Assembly (NCBI GenBank): GCA_903919975.1
Contig: CAIXKE010000057.1
Coordinates: 30,983 to 94,982, forward strand
Length of the DNA: 64,000 nt
Reading direction: 5' to 3'
DNA from: Akkermansiaceae bacterium
Lineage (GTDB): Bacteria; Verrucomicrobiota; Verrucomicrobiia; Verrucomicrobiales; Akkermansiaceae
The translations under genes were made by a program, and so were the position numbers. A model generated the notes under the pieces. The model was not told the origin of the DNA. It saw only the letters and a program-made list of their open reading frames with translations, and did not search any database. Below, in pieces: positions 27,366-36,127 of this stretch (its first letter is position 1; each line of letters begins with the position of its first letter).

Positions 27366-29045
27366 TCAATCGTCATCTGACATGGTGGCGTGCACCACCT
27401 CGGAGCCGGAAGTGAGGCCGACGAGCACTTTGCGGATTCCGTCTTCGCGCAAGGTGCGCATGCCGAGTTCGCGGGCGCGGCGGCGGAGTTGGCTGGTACT
27501 GAGACCGGTGTTGATCATCTGACGGACCTCGTCATCAATGAGGAATAACTCGAAAATCCCCATCCGGCCTTTGTAGCCGTTTTGGCGGCATTTGTCGCAA
27601 CCAACGGGGCTGAAAATCGTGGCTTCGGTCATCCGGGATGGATCTAGCGTCAACGCTGCCATTTCCTTGTCGGTGAGTTCGGCGGGGGTCTTGCAGATCG
27701 GGCAAAGTTTTCTCACCAATCGTTGCGCGAGAATGCCGCGCACGGCGGATGCAATCAGGAAGGGCTTCACGCCAATATCCGCAAGACGGGCGATGGCAGA
27801 CGGCGCGTCGTTGGTGTGCAAGGTGGAAAACACCAAGTGGCCGGTAAGCGAGGCATTGATAGCGATGTTCGCGGTTTCCATATCGCGGATTTCCCCGATC
27901 ATGATGATGTTCGGAGCTTGGCGGAGCATGGCGCGCAGGGCGGCGGCAAAGGTCATGCCGATGTCGGTCTTGACCATGACTTGATTGATACCGGGAAGCT
28001 CATACTCGACCGGGTCTTCCACCGTGATGATTTTTTTGTCCGGCTTATTGATGACGTTGAGGCAAGCGTAGAGCGTCGTGGTCTTGCCGGAGCCGGTGGG
28101 GCCGGTCACCAACAGGATACCGTCTGGCAGTCCGAGCAATTGTTCGAAGGTGTGTTGGTCATCGGAGAAGAACCCGAGTTCCGGCAAGCCGAGCAGCAAT
28201 GCGGTTTTATCAAGGATCCGCATGACGATCGATTCGCCATGATTCGAGGGAACCGAGGAAACCCGAAGATCCACTTCCTTGACCCCCATCTTGAGTTGGA
28301 TCCGACCATCCTGAGGCAAGCGTTTTTCAGCAATGGACATGGTACCGCTCATCACCTTCAGACGCGCAATAATGGCAGGCAGCAATTTTTTTGGATGCGT
28401 ATCCACATGGATGAGCTTGCCATCGAGACGGTAGCGAACACGCACCGAGGTCTCCAAAGGCTCAATATGAATATCGGAAGCCCGGACGCGGAATGCCTCG
28501 GAGAGCATTTGCAGGACCAAGCGGATAATCGGTGCGTCGCCTCCAGTATCACCGGCTTCATCATCGCCGGTAGTGACTGAGAGTCCGGAATCCTCGGAGA
28601 TGGCCTTTTCCTCGCTGCCGCCATAGAACTGCTTGAGGTGCTCCTTGATATCCTTCTGGGTGCAGCATACTAGGTTTGTTTCGCGGCCAATGATGTGCGG
28701 CAGGGTATCCAGCGCCTCGAAATTCAGGGGATCCGCCAAGGCGATCGTCAAAGTCAGTCCATCGTCCTCGACGGGAATGACCTGATAACGTCTGGCAACA
28801 TCCTCAGAGATCGTCTCCGTGATGCCCAGTTCGAAATGCACATCCATGAGGCGCACGAATGGTATGCCGGCATTTGTGGCAAGCGTCTGAGCAACGCCCT
28901 CTTGGGTCAGTTGATTGCTTACGAGGAGATGCTCGATGATCGTCTCCGATTCGGAAAGCACTGCCCTGGCATGATTGATCTCATCCGAGCTCACCAGACC
29001 GGCTTCGACGAGCAATTGTGCAAGATAATCTTCGTTTGAAAACAC
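27366..29045 (-). CDS. GspE/PilB-type ATPase (second locus, outer)
   Basis: The 559-residue protein shows the same plan as its neighbour: GspE N-terminal domain with LTQEGVAQTLATNAGIPFV, DIHIEP, Walker A GPTGSGKTT (residues 315-323), MIGEIRDMETANI and STLHTND, and the zinc pairs CPIC and CDKC. It begins 190 bp downstream of the esterase gene and is probably the first gene of the GspE-GspE-GspF-GspG operon. An acidic stretch at about 155-175 separates the N-domains from the motor. The three GspE-type proteins in this window differ most in the N-terminal 150 residues. Confidence 0.92.
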   Translation of the reverse strand: MFSNEDYLAQLLVEAGLVSSDEINHARAVLSESETIIEHLLVSNQLTQEGVAQTLATNAGIPFVRLMDVHFELGITETISEDVARRYQVIPVEDDGLTLTIALADPLNFEALDTLPHIIGRETNLVCCTQKDIKEHLKQFYGGSEEKAISEDSGLSVTTGDDEAGDTGGDAPIIRLVLQMLSEAFRVRASDIHIEPLETSVRVRYRLDGKLIHVDTHPKKLLPAIIARLKVMSGTMSIAEKRLPQDGRIQLKMGVKEVDLRVSSVPSNHGESIVMRILDKTALLLGLPELGFFSDDQHTFEQLLGLPDGILLVTGPTGSGKTTTLYACLNVINKPDKKIITVEDPVEYELPGINQVMVKTDIGMTFAAALRAMLRQAPNIIMIGEIRDMETANIAINASLTGHLVFSTLHTNDAPSAIARLADIGVKPFLIASAVRGILAQRLVRKLCPICKTPAELTDKEMAALTLDPSRMTEATIFSPVGCDKCRQNGYKGRMGIFELFLIDDEVRQMINTGLSTSQLRRRARELGMRTLREDGIRKVLVGLTSGSEVVHATMSDDD

Positions 29046-29235
29046 TGGGTTTTAAGTCCTTAAAATTGGTTTGGGATAGAGCGGCTTCGGACAAAGCCAT
29101 TGCTGCAACTTTTGAAGATTGGTCAAGCGGTCCCTCTAATGTCAACCAGCCAGATCACCGTAATCTCGGTTTTCTCGTTTGCCCGTAAAATTGTCATGGT
29201 CTTGTAAACACCATGACCATTCATCGCACGGCACA

Positions 29236-30171
29236 TCATGAGCCGTTGGCGAGTTTGCTGCTGACCAACCATTCGTTGAGCAGGCTCGGCCAGTTCACTG
29301 AATCACCTTTTCCCTTCAGTCCGAAGCCATGGCCGCCCTGCGCAAAGACGTGGCAGACGACAGGCACTTTGTTTTCCGCACAGCGGGCGGCGAACTCCAA
29401 CGAGTTGCGAACCGGCACGGCACCGTCATCCGCGGCATGGATCAGGAAACACGGTGGTGTCTTGGAATCCACCCGCATAGCGGTGGAGACTCTTTTGACG
29501 AGCGCAGGGGCCGGAGATTCTCCGAGTAGGCGACGCTTCGATCCGCCATGCACCCATGGTTCGTCCATCCCGATCACTGGATACACGAGCACCGCGAAGT
29601 CCGGGCGACATGATTGCTGGTCCACGGCGTCCTTGCCTTCCTCTGAAAATTTCTCCTCCCACAAAGTGGCGCACATCGATGCCAGATGACCGCCAGCCGA
29701 GGAACCCATCACGCCGACTTTCGACGGATCCACGCCCCATTCCTCCGCCCGGGCGCGGGTCAGGCGGATCGCTCGGCGTGCGTCGAGCAGTGGTATCGGG
29801 AATTGAAATCCGACGGCGTCTTGACCGCTGACCCGGTATTTCACCAGCACGGCGGCAATTCCCCGCTGATTGAGCCATGCGGCATAATCGCGGCCCTCAT
29901 GACTCATCGCCAGTCTCGTATATCCGCCTCCCGGAAAGATGACGACTGCCGCACCCGTCCGCCTCGAAACCTCGGGCAGGTATAATTCGTATTGGGGCAG
30001 CGCGGAGTCAGTGCGTCTGCTGCCCGCCTTATCGCTTTCGGACACCACTGGCGGTTTGGCCCCGCCGGGAGCTTCTCCGGGCCAGAGTGGCAGCCACTCG
30101 GCGGAAGCGATCAAACAGGAAGCGTATAGTATGAGGATGATAGCTCGAAGCATGTTCATATTTATCAGCAT
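29236..30171 (-). CDS. Secreted alpha/beta hydrolase (esterase, xylan-esterase-like)
   Basis: The 311-residue protein has an N-terminal signal peptide (ILILYASCLIASA) and an alpha/beta hydrolase core: oxyanion-loop motif FPGGGYTRLA, nucleophile Ser158 in GSSAG, and the acid and His near IHAADDGAVP and GGHGFGL. It resembles periplasmic acetyl-esterases that remove acyl groups from polysaccharides. In-frame ATGs at codons 5 and 7 are alternative starts. It lies 73 bp downstream of ftsW on the same strand but is probably not part of the division cluster functionally. Confidence 0.85.
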   Translation of the reverse strand: MLINMNMLRAIILILYASCLIASAEWLPLWPGEAPGGAKPPVVSESDKAGSRRTDSALPQYELYLPEVSRRTGAAVVIFPGGGYTRLAMSHEGRDYAAWLNQRGIAAVLVKYRVSGQDAVGFQFPIPLLDARRAIRLTRARAEEWGVDPSKVGVMGSSAGGHLASMCATLWEEKFSEEGKDAVDQQSCRPDFAVLVYPVIGMDEPWVHGGSKRRLLGESPAPALVKRVSTAMRVDSKTPPCFLIHAADDGAVPVRNSLEFAARCAENKVPVVCHVFAQGGHGFGLKGKGDSVNWPSLLNEWLVSSKLANGS

Positions 30172-30244
30172 AGTCCGTCATTTGGCGACAGACAAGACCG
30201 GCGCATGAAAATCCTGTGCCGACATCCTGAAACGGGGATGAAAA

Positions 30245-31393
30245 TCACAAGCGCACGGCGAGTCGGGTTTCGCGCGACAAGGGAAACTCCTGCACCACGC
30301 GTGCGTGGCAGCGGCGGTGTATGCCCACCAGCATGCCCACCGCGGCAAGACTGAAGACCAGACTGGTGCCGCCGTAACTGACGAAGGGGAGCGGTAGCCC
30401 GTCGTTGGGAAGCATGGCGGTGGTGACCGCAATGTTCTGGATGGCGGGAACGACGATCAGGCAGGTGAGCCCGAGCGCGATGCAGCGATTGAAGACATTG
30501 TTAGCCTGTAGGGCGATGCCGCAGCCCGCCACGGCGATGAGCACATAACAAAGCACCACGCCAAGGGTGAATGGCAGGCCGAGTTCCTCACCCACCACCG
30601 GGAAAATGAAATCGATGTGCGCGAAGGTGAGTGTGCCGAATTTTTCCACGCCATTGCCAAGGCCCACCCCCCATGGCCCGCCATTGCCGAGGGCGAGTAA
30701 TGCACGCCACTGCTGCATGCCGCGATCGAGTTGATGAATCGGGTTTTCCAGATCAAGCCATGCCTCGATACGACCCCAGCGGTTTGGATCATTGTAGATA
30801 TACCATGCGGCTCCTGATATCATGGTGAGCGCGGTGGGCACGGCGTAAATCAAGCGGGTGCCCACGCAAAAAAGGATGGCGCCAACGGTCACCGAGAGCG
30901 AAAGAGCGGAACCGACGTCCGTTTCCCCGGCGATCAAGAGAAGAGGCAAGCCCGCAATCATTCCTGGAATCAGGAAGCCACGCCAAAAGGTGTGAATTTC
31001 GGTCTGCCAACGCGCGAACCAAGCCGCGAGACAGAACACGACCACCATCTTCGCCGGCTCGGATGGCTGAAACTGATTGACGAACGGCATCTTGATCCAG
31101 CGCTTGGAGCCAAAGCTTTCAATGCCGATCCCGGGCATATAACAAAGAGCCAACAATACGCAAACCCCCGCGAGCATCCAGGGAGCGAGTTTGCGGAATT
31201 TGTCCAACGGACAATATGCCGCCCCGATCGCCGCGGCCAGCCCAACCACCACCATAAGCGCCTGACGAGTCAGGAAATGATAGGGATCCTCAATGCCCTT
31301 CACCCACGCGCTGGTACTCGCAAGCATGACCAACCCAAGCGCAACCAATGCGGCGACGGCAGCACAGAGAATGGTGGAGCAATGACGGGTCAC
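30245..31393 (-). CDS. ftsW: Peptidoglycan glycosyltransferase FtsW
   Basis: FtsW is the SEDS-family polymerase that makes septal peptidoglycan with its partner FtsI. The 382-residue protein has about ten membrane helices, starting ALVALGLVMLASTSA, and the SEDS motifs DVGSALSL, NGGPWGVGLGNGVEKFG and the FAHIDFIFPVVGEELG segment. The C-terminal part has PFVSYGGTSLVF, the hallmark of FtsW/RodA proteins. It closes the dcw cluster, 22 bp after the LysM-domain gene. FtsI is encoded in the same operon, so the polymerase pair is coexpressed. Confidence 0.94.
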   Translation of the reverse strand: MTRHCSTILCAAVAALVALGLVMLASTSAWVKGIEDPYHFLTRQALMVVVGLAAAIGAAYCPLDKFRKLAPWMLAGVCVLLALCYMPGIGIESFGSKRWIKMPFVNQFQPSEPAKMVVVFCLAAWFARWQTEIHTFWRGFLIPGMIAGLPLLLIAGETDVGSALSLSVTVGAILFCVGTRLIYAVPTALTMISGAAWYIYNDPNRWGRIEAWLDLENPIHQLDRGMQQWRALLALGNGGPWGVGLGNGVEKFGTLTFAHIDFIFPVVGEELGLPFTLGVVLCYVLIAVAGCGIALQANNVFNRCIALGLTCLIVVPAIQNIAVTTAMLPNDGLPLPFVSYGGTSLVFSLAAVGMLVGIHRRCHARVVQEFPLSRETRLAVRL

Positions 31394-31415
31394 TGGCAGA
31401 TTTTAAATTCGTGAG

Positions 31416-32219
31416 TTAAAGCTTGTTGGTTGCCGGCTGGGGAATCGCGAGGTTCATGCCGGTTTTCATTTTGCGGGCGTCGGTGATCCCGTTCGCTTTC
31501 ATCAAGGCGTCTTGGCTCACTTTGAAACGGTTGGCAATGCGCCAAACGCTGTCACCGGCTTGAACAACATAGGATGATCCGGTGGCTGTGGCTGATGAAT
31601 CGCTGTGCGTGGAGCGGATCATTTGTGCTTTAGGCGCGCTGGAAACGTCAACGGCTTCCACCAGACCGCGGTCGCTATCGGCTGGGGTTTGTTCGCGGAT
31701 CGCGGCGACTTCCGGAGGTTCGATGGCAACGATGCGTTTGGGTGGGATTTTAAGGATGAGTCCAGGACCGATGGTCACATGTTTGTTGAGCAGGCGGAGA
31801 TCTCCCTCATCCACGCCCTCGGCGGCGGCGATGCGGGCGAAGTTGTCGCCAGCCCTAACAATGTAAGGTTTTTCTCCGGAGGAAAGACGCGGGAGATCCG
31901 TGCGCGCAGGCGTGGCGGGAACGGCCGCGACGGATGGCTCGGGGATCGGCAATGTTTTTGTCGCAACGGCTTGATCCGCCGGGCGTCCGTCGAGGAAACG
32001 CTGGTGGAAAAAAATCAAGGCGATGGCGACGATGTGAATCAGAAAAATGATGGTCAAGGCCCGCGAGATTTTCGACCCCCCATCATCAAGATCCATATCC
32101 GAAGAGGGCACCGTGGCTGCGGCGACGCGTTGCTTGCGGTTACGGGTGACGGCGCTGAGGCGGCGGAAGATCCCTTTGGGGACCGGACGGCGTTTGACGG
32201 GGAGTGTTTGTGATTTCAT
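31416..32219 (-). CDS. Membrane-anchored protein with two LysM domains inside the dcw cluster
   Basis: The 267-residue protein has a basic cytoplasmic N-terminus (1-50), one membrane helix (about 53-71), and two LysM peptidoglycan-binding domains at about 117-160 (YIVRAGDNFARIAAAEG) and 215-260 (YVVQAGDSVWRIANRF), joined by a low-complexity Ser/Thr/Ala linker. It lies between murD (8-bp gap) and ftsW (22-bp gap), so it is in the dcw operon. Most dcw clusters have murG or no such gene at this place. LysM domains bind glycan strands, so a role as septal scaffold or tether for FtsW is plausible but inferred. Confidence 0.85.
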   Translation of the reverse strand: MKSQTLPVKRRPVPKGIFRRLSAVTRNRKQRVAAATVPSSDMDLDDGGSKISRALTIIFLIHIVAIALIFFHQRFLDGRPADQAVATKTLPIPEPSVAAVPATPARTDLPRLSSGEKPYIVRAGDNFARIAAAEGVDEGDLRLLNKHVTIGPGLILKIPPKRIVAIEPPEVAAIREQTPADSDRGLVEAVDVSSAPKAQMIRSTHSDSSATATGSSYVVQAGDSVWRIANRFKVSQDALMKANGITDARKMKTGMNLAIPQPATNKL

Positions 32220-32227
32220 GTTAGGTT

Positions 32228-33538
32228 TTAGCGCAATTGATGGACGAGATCTCGGAAGGCATTGCCACGTTGTTCGTAGCCGGAAAATTGATCGAACGAG
32301 GAAGTTCCTGGAGATAGTATGACCGTGGATCCACGGGGTGCAAGGCTGCGTGCGGTGGCAACGGCATCGGCCAGCGTGGCAACCGACTCAGTCGGCACCG
32401 CCTGTGAAAATAAGGTGGCGAGCGGCCGCGCGATCTGGCCAAAGGTCACACAGGAAAGCGCCTTCTCACGCAACAAGGGAAGCAGCGGCGCATAGTCGAG
32501 CCCTTTTTCCTTGCCGCCGGCGATCAGCACGACCGGACGGCATTGTGAGCGCAGCGCGCTTTCAAGGGCGTGGAGGTTCGTCGCTTTGGAATCATTCAGG
32601 TATTCCACACCATCCAGCGTGCGAATGAGTTCGCAACGGTGAGGCGGCGGAGCGTAACCGTGAAGCGCCTCGCGCATGGTGAAAGCCGTAACCCCCATGG
32701 CTTCACAGGCGGCAAGTGCCGCCATGGCATTCTCGGCATTGTGAAGCCCGCGCAGACCGGTGTCGTGATCCATATCCAGCCATGTCTCGCCCTTATGGAC
32801 AATCGAATGACCGTTAGAAAACCAATCCGCAGCTGGATCGGCAGTGGAGAACGTCACGACTTTCGCGGCGAGCGGAGGAAGGTTTTCTCCACTGCGAATC
32901 ACTGCCGTATCCACAGCGGATTGATTTTGAAAAATACGGAGTTTGGCGGCGCGGTAGCTCTCCACGGTCGGATAGCGATCCATGTGATCCGGCGCGAAGT
33001 TGAGCCAAATCGTGACTACTGGATGGAGCGTGCGAATGGTTTCGAGTTGAAACGAGCTAAGCTCAAGCGAGACGGCTGCCGGCGGATTCCGCTGCAGAAC
33101 GACTTCCGCGAATGGCGTGCCATAGTTGCCGCATGGCGTGCCGCCCAGTCCCGCATGAGCGAGGATGCGCGCCACCAACTCGGTGGTTGTGGTTTTCCCA
33201 TTGGTCCCGGTAATGCCGATGATTTTTCCCTGATAGAAACGAGCCGCAAACTCAACCTCGCCGATGACCTCCCCGGCATGCCGCGCAAAGGAGGCGACGT
33301 AGGAGCCAAAAGTATCGATTCCGGGGCTAACCAACAGCAAATCGGAAACCAATTCTCCACCCTGCTGCTCGGTGGCGCACGGGTGGATTGCCACTCCCGC
33401 GGGAATATCCACGAATGCCTCCGGCCCCGCGGCATCCCACATCGACACCGTTGCCCCCTCTCGCAAGGCAAGCGATGCCGCGGCGCGGCCGCTGCGGCCT
33501 GCTCCGAGAATGGCGATATGTTTTCCGCTGAGGGTCAT
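32228..33538 (-). CDS. murD: UDP-N-acetylmuramoyl-L-alanine:D-glutamate ligase
   Basis: MurD adds D-Glu to UDP-MurNAc-L-Ala. The 436-residue protein begins MTLSGKHIAILGAGRSGRAAA (Rossmann-like N-domain) and carries the ATP loop GITGTNGKTTTTELV, the DHMDRYPTVESYRAAK segment and the C-terminal motif SKATNLHA. The ATG at 33538 leaves 7 bp after mraY; a longer frame from 33583 would overlap mraY and lacks family support. Gene order mraY-murD is standard. Confidence 0.95.
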   Translation of the reverse strand: MTLSGKHIAILGAGRSGRAAASLALREGATVSMWDAAGPEAFVDIPAGVAIHPCATEQQGGELVSDLLLVSPGIDTFGSYVASFARHAGEVIGEVEFAARFYQGKIIGITGTNGKTTTTELVARILAHAGLGGTPCGNYGTPFAEVVLQRNPPAAVSLELSSFQLETIRTLHPVVTIWLNFAPDHMDRYPTVESYRAAKLRIFQNQSAVDTAVIRSGENLPPLAAKVVTFSTADPAADWFSNGHSIVHKGETWLDMDHDTGLRGLHNAENAMAALAACEAMGVTAFTMREALHGYAPPPHRCELIRTLDGVEYLNDSKATNLHALESALRSQCRPVVLIAGGKEKGLDYAPLLPLLREKALSCVTFGQIARPLATLFSQAVPTESVATLADAVATARSLAPRGSTVILSPGTSSFDQFSGYEQRGNAFRDLVHQLR

Positions 33539-33545
33539 GGTTTGA

Positions 33546-34763
33546 TCAGGCGATTTTAAGAATGGCGAGTCCCACAAGGGCAAGCATGATCGAAAGAATC
33601 CAAAATCTAACGATCACTTGGCTTTCAGGCCAACCGAGAAGTTCAAAGTGATGGTGGATGGGTGACATTTTGAAGATCCGTTTTTTACGCAACTTGAAAC
33701 TGCCGACTTGGAGGATGACGGACAACGCCTCCATCACGAAAATCCCGCCGATGATGGCGAGCAGCAGTTCTTGTTTCGTGCAGATCGCCGCAGAGCCCAG
33801 CGCGCCGCCGATCGCCAGCGAGCCGGTGTCGCCCATGAACATCTTGGCCGGATGGCAGTTGAACCACAAGAATCCGAAGCCGGCACCTGCGAGCGCCATC
33901 AGGAACACCGCCAGCTCGCCGATATAGCGATTGTGCGGAATTACCAGATACTCGACGGCCATGAAATAGTGGCCGGCAAGATAGGCGAGCAAGGCATAAG
34001 CAAGCGACGTGCTAATGGTGCAGCCGATGGCCAACCCATCAAGCCCGTCGGTTAGATTCACCGCATTCGAGCATCCGACGATGATCAAGGCGAAGAACGG
34101 GATGACAAAAATGCCGAGGGATACGAGCGGAAATTTAAAGAGTGGAAAACAAATCGCTCCAATGTTGATCGGATGGTTCGTCCCGAGAGTGAAGCCCGCG
34201 TCGCCGGCGGCGATTTGCTCCGCGCTTGCGCCGATACCTGAGATTTCCGGTTTGAAGTAAATGAATGAGGCGGCGATGAGAGCGATGACAACTTGCCATA
34301 AAAGTTTCGTCCGGCTGCTCAGTCCGTCGGATTTCTTTTCCTTCACCTTCTTGTAATCATCGCAAAGGCCCAGCAAGCCGCATGCGGCCATGGTGCAGGC
34401 GCACACGGCGATGAATGGATTGAGCGGGCGGGCGCAGATCAGCGTAGCCACCAATACCGCGCCGAGAATCAGCACGCCTCCCATGGTGGGTGTGCCGATT
34501 TTGCCACCATGAAGCTCGGCGAGTTTGTGAACTTCCGCAGCGGTCCGTATCGGCTGACCGACCTTGAGTGAGATCAGCTTGCGGATCACGCTTGGCCCGA
34601 ACATGAGCGAGATGACGAATGCCAGCACTCCGGCAGAGGCGGCGCGGAAGGTGATGTATTGAAACAGATTGAGAAACGAACAGGCATGCGCCCAGCCTTC
34701 ATGGCCGGAAGCTTTTTCAGCCTCAAACGCTTGGAACCAGAAATCGTAGAGTGCGGGAAGCAT
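33546..34763 (-). CDS. mraY: Phospho-N-acetylmuramoyl-pentapeptide transferase
   Basis: MraY makes lipid I on the inner membrane. The 405-residue protein is polytopic, with the motifs HGGKIGTPTMGGVLIL, the first cytoplasmic Asp pair DDYKK, NAVNLTDGLDGLA and MGDTGSLAIGG, and the HHHFE segment before the C-terminal helices. The start at 34763 is the ATG overlapping the murF stop by one base; earlier in-frame codons lie within murF. A C-terminal helix ends at LVGLAILK. Confidence 0.95.
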   Translation of the reverse strand: MLPALYDFWFQAFEAEKASGHEGWAHACSFLNLFQYITFRAASAGVLAFVISLMFGPSVIRKLISLKVGQPIRTAAEVHKLAELHGGKIGTPTMGGVLILGAVLVATLICARPLNPFIAVCACTMAACGLLGLCDDYKKVKEKKSDGLSSRTKLLWQVVIALIAASFIYFKPEISGIGASAEQIAAGDAGFTLGTNHPINIGAICFPLFKFPLVSLGIFVIPFFALIIVGCSNAVNLTDGLDGLAIGCTISTSLAYALLAYLAGHYFMAVEYLVIPHNRYIGELAVFLMALAGAGFGFLWFNCHPAKMFMGDTGSLAIGGALGSAAICTKQELLLAIIGGIFVMEALSVILQVGSFKLRKKRIFKMSPIHHHFELLGWPESQVIVRFWILSIMLALVGLAILKIA

Positions 34764-36127
34764 CAGTCGCGGGGAAAAGTGGAGTTCATGACTTTTTCGA
34801 CGGTGGCGGCACGGCTGCCTTTGAAAAGAACCACATCGCCGGGTTTGGCCTCTCGAGACAACCATGCGGAGGCATCTTCAAAGACCGGAAAAAACGGGGC
34901 GTCATTCGCGCCTTGGGCGATGCCCTCGGCACCCTCGCCCACCGCAATCACCGTGAGACCCCGTGCGGCGGCGAGCTCGCCGGTGCGTAGGTGGGCGGCT
35001 GGCGCGTGAACGCCGAGTTCACCCATGCGACCCAGCACGATGATCCGGCGGCCATGGTTTTGCATGGGCATGTCCGCCAGGGTTTCAATGGCGGCGGCCA
35101 TCGACTCGGGGTTCGCGTTGTAGGTATCATCGATGACCGTGACGCCATGCGATTGGTAACGGTTCAATCGTCCTTCCGTTAACTTTGCGGATGCCAAGCC
35201 GGCGGCGATTTCTGTGATGGGCACGCCGAGTTTCCAACCGACTCCCGCGGCCAACAACGCATTGGTCACCATGTGTTTACCGGGAACCGGCAAGGTGACT
35301 TCCACGCTGCCTTCGCCCTCGATGACGAGGTTGAAAACCGTGTGATCGGTGTTGAAATGTAGGTCCTCCGCCCGCACGAGGCCTCGTCCATTGCCGACCG
35401 GAATGATCGTGCCTTTGGTGCGCTGGCGCAGGTATTCATTATAATCGCAAGTGGCAGGAATAAAGAGGAGGCCGTCGGATGGAAGCGCGCGCGCCAGCAT
35501 GCCCTTTTCCTCGGCAATCGCATCGCGTGACCCGAGGAACTCAATATGCGCGGTGCCAATGTTGGTGATGACACCGTATTTGGGTCGCGCGATCTCACAC
35601 AGTGGGGCGATCTCGCCGGAATGATTCATGCCCATTTCCCAGACGGCCACTTCGTCCGCGGGGGTGGTCGCGAGCACGGTCAGTGGCACTCCGATATGGT
35701 TGTTCAGGTTGCCGCGTGTGGCGGAAACACGAAACTTCCGTGAGAGAACCGCGGTGGTGAAGTCCTTAGTGCTGGTTTTGCCGTTAGATCCTGTGATGGC
35801 CACCACCGACAAATCGAGTTGTTTGCGCCACCAATGCGCGAGGCGTTGAAGCGAGCGCAAGGTATCAGGCACCTTGATCACGGCCGCACCCGCAGGTGCC
35901 TCGCCGTCCCAATGCTGGACAACGACGACCGCAGCTCCTGCCTCGATCGCCGTTTTTGCGAATGCATCACCATCGAAAAACTCACCTCGCAGAGCGAAGA
36001 AAACAGCACCTTGCGGCAACTTCCGAGTATCGGTGGAAACGCCACCGGATGCGATTACGGCGGGATTCCCCGAGGCAACCGATGCTCCGAGGATCTCCGC
36101 GATTTGTTGGGCGGTGAGGGGTTTCAT
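34763..36127 (-). CDS. murF: UDP-MurNAc-tripeptide:D-alanyl-D-alanine ligase
   Basis: MurF completes the muropeptide precursor by adding D-Ala-D-Ala. The 454-residue protein has the Mur ligase N-domain, the ATP loop AITGSNGKTSTKDF, the segment EMGMNHSGEI (conserved in MurF), and the C-terminal DDTYNANPESMAAAI motif. It overlaps murE by 4 bp and mraY by 1 bp. No ddl gene is present in the visible part of the cluster. Confidence 0.95.
   Translation of the reverse strand: MKPLTAQQIAEILGASVASGNPAVIASGGVSTDTRKLPQGAVFFALRGEFFDGDAFAKTAIEAGAAVVVVQHWDGEAPAGAAVIKVPDTLRSLQRLAHWWRKQLDLSVVAITGSNGKTSTKDFTTAVLSRKFRVSATRGNLNNHIGVPLTVLATTPADEVAVWEMGMNHSGEIAPLCEIARPKYGVITNIGTAHIEFLGSRDAIAEEKGMLARALPSDGLLFIPATCDYNEYLRQRTKGTIIPVGNGRGLVRAEDLHFNTDHTVFNLVIEGEGSVEVTLPVPGKHMVTNALLAAGVGWKLGVPITEIAAGLASAKLTEGRLNRYQSHGVTVIDDTYNANPESMAAAIETLADMPMQNHGRRIIVLGRMGELGVHAPAAHLRTGELAAARGLTVIAVGEGAEGIAQGANDAPFFPVFEDASAWLSREAKPGDVVLFKGSRAATVEKVMNSTFPRD

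Noticed and set aside
32570..33559. 329-residue plus-strand frame opposite murD
   Set aside because: Antisense shadow in a gene with full MurD motifs; no homology.
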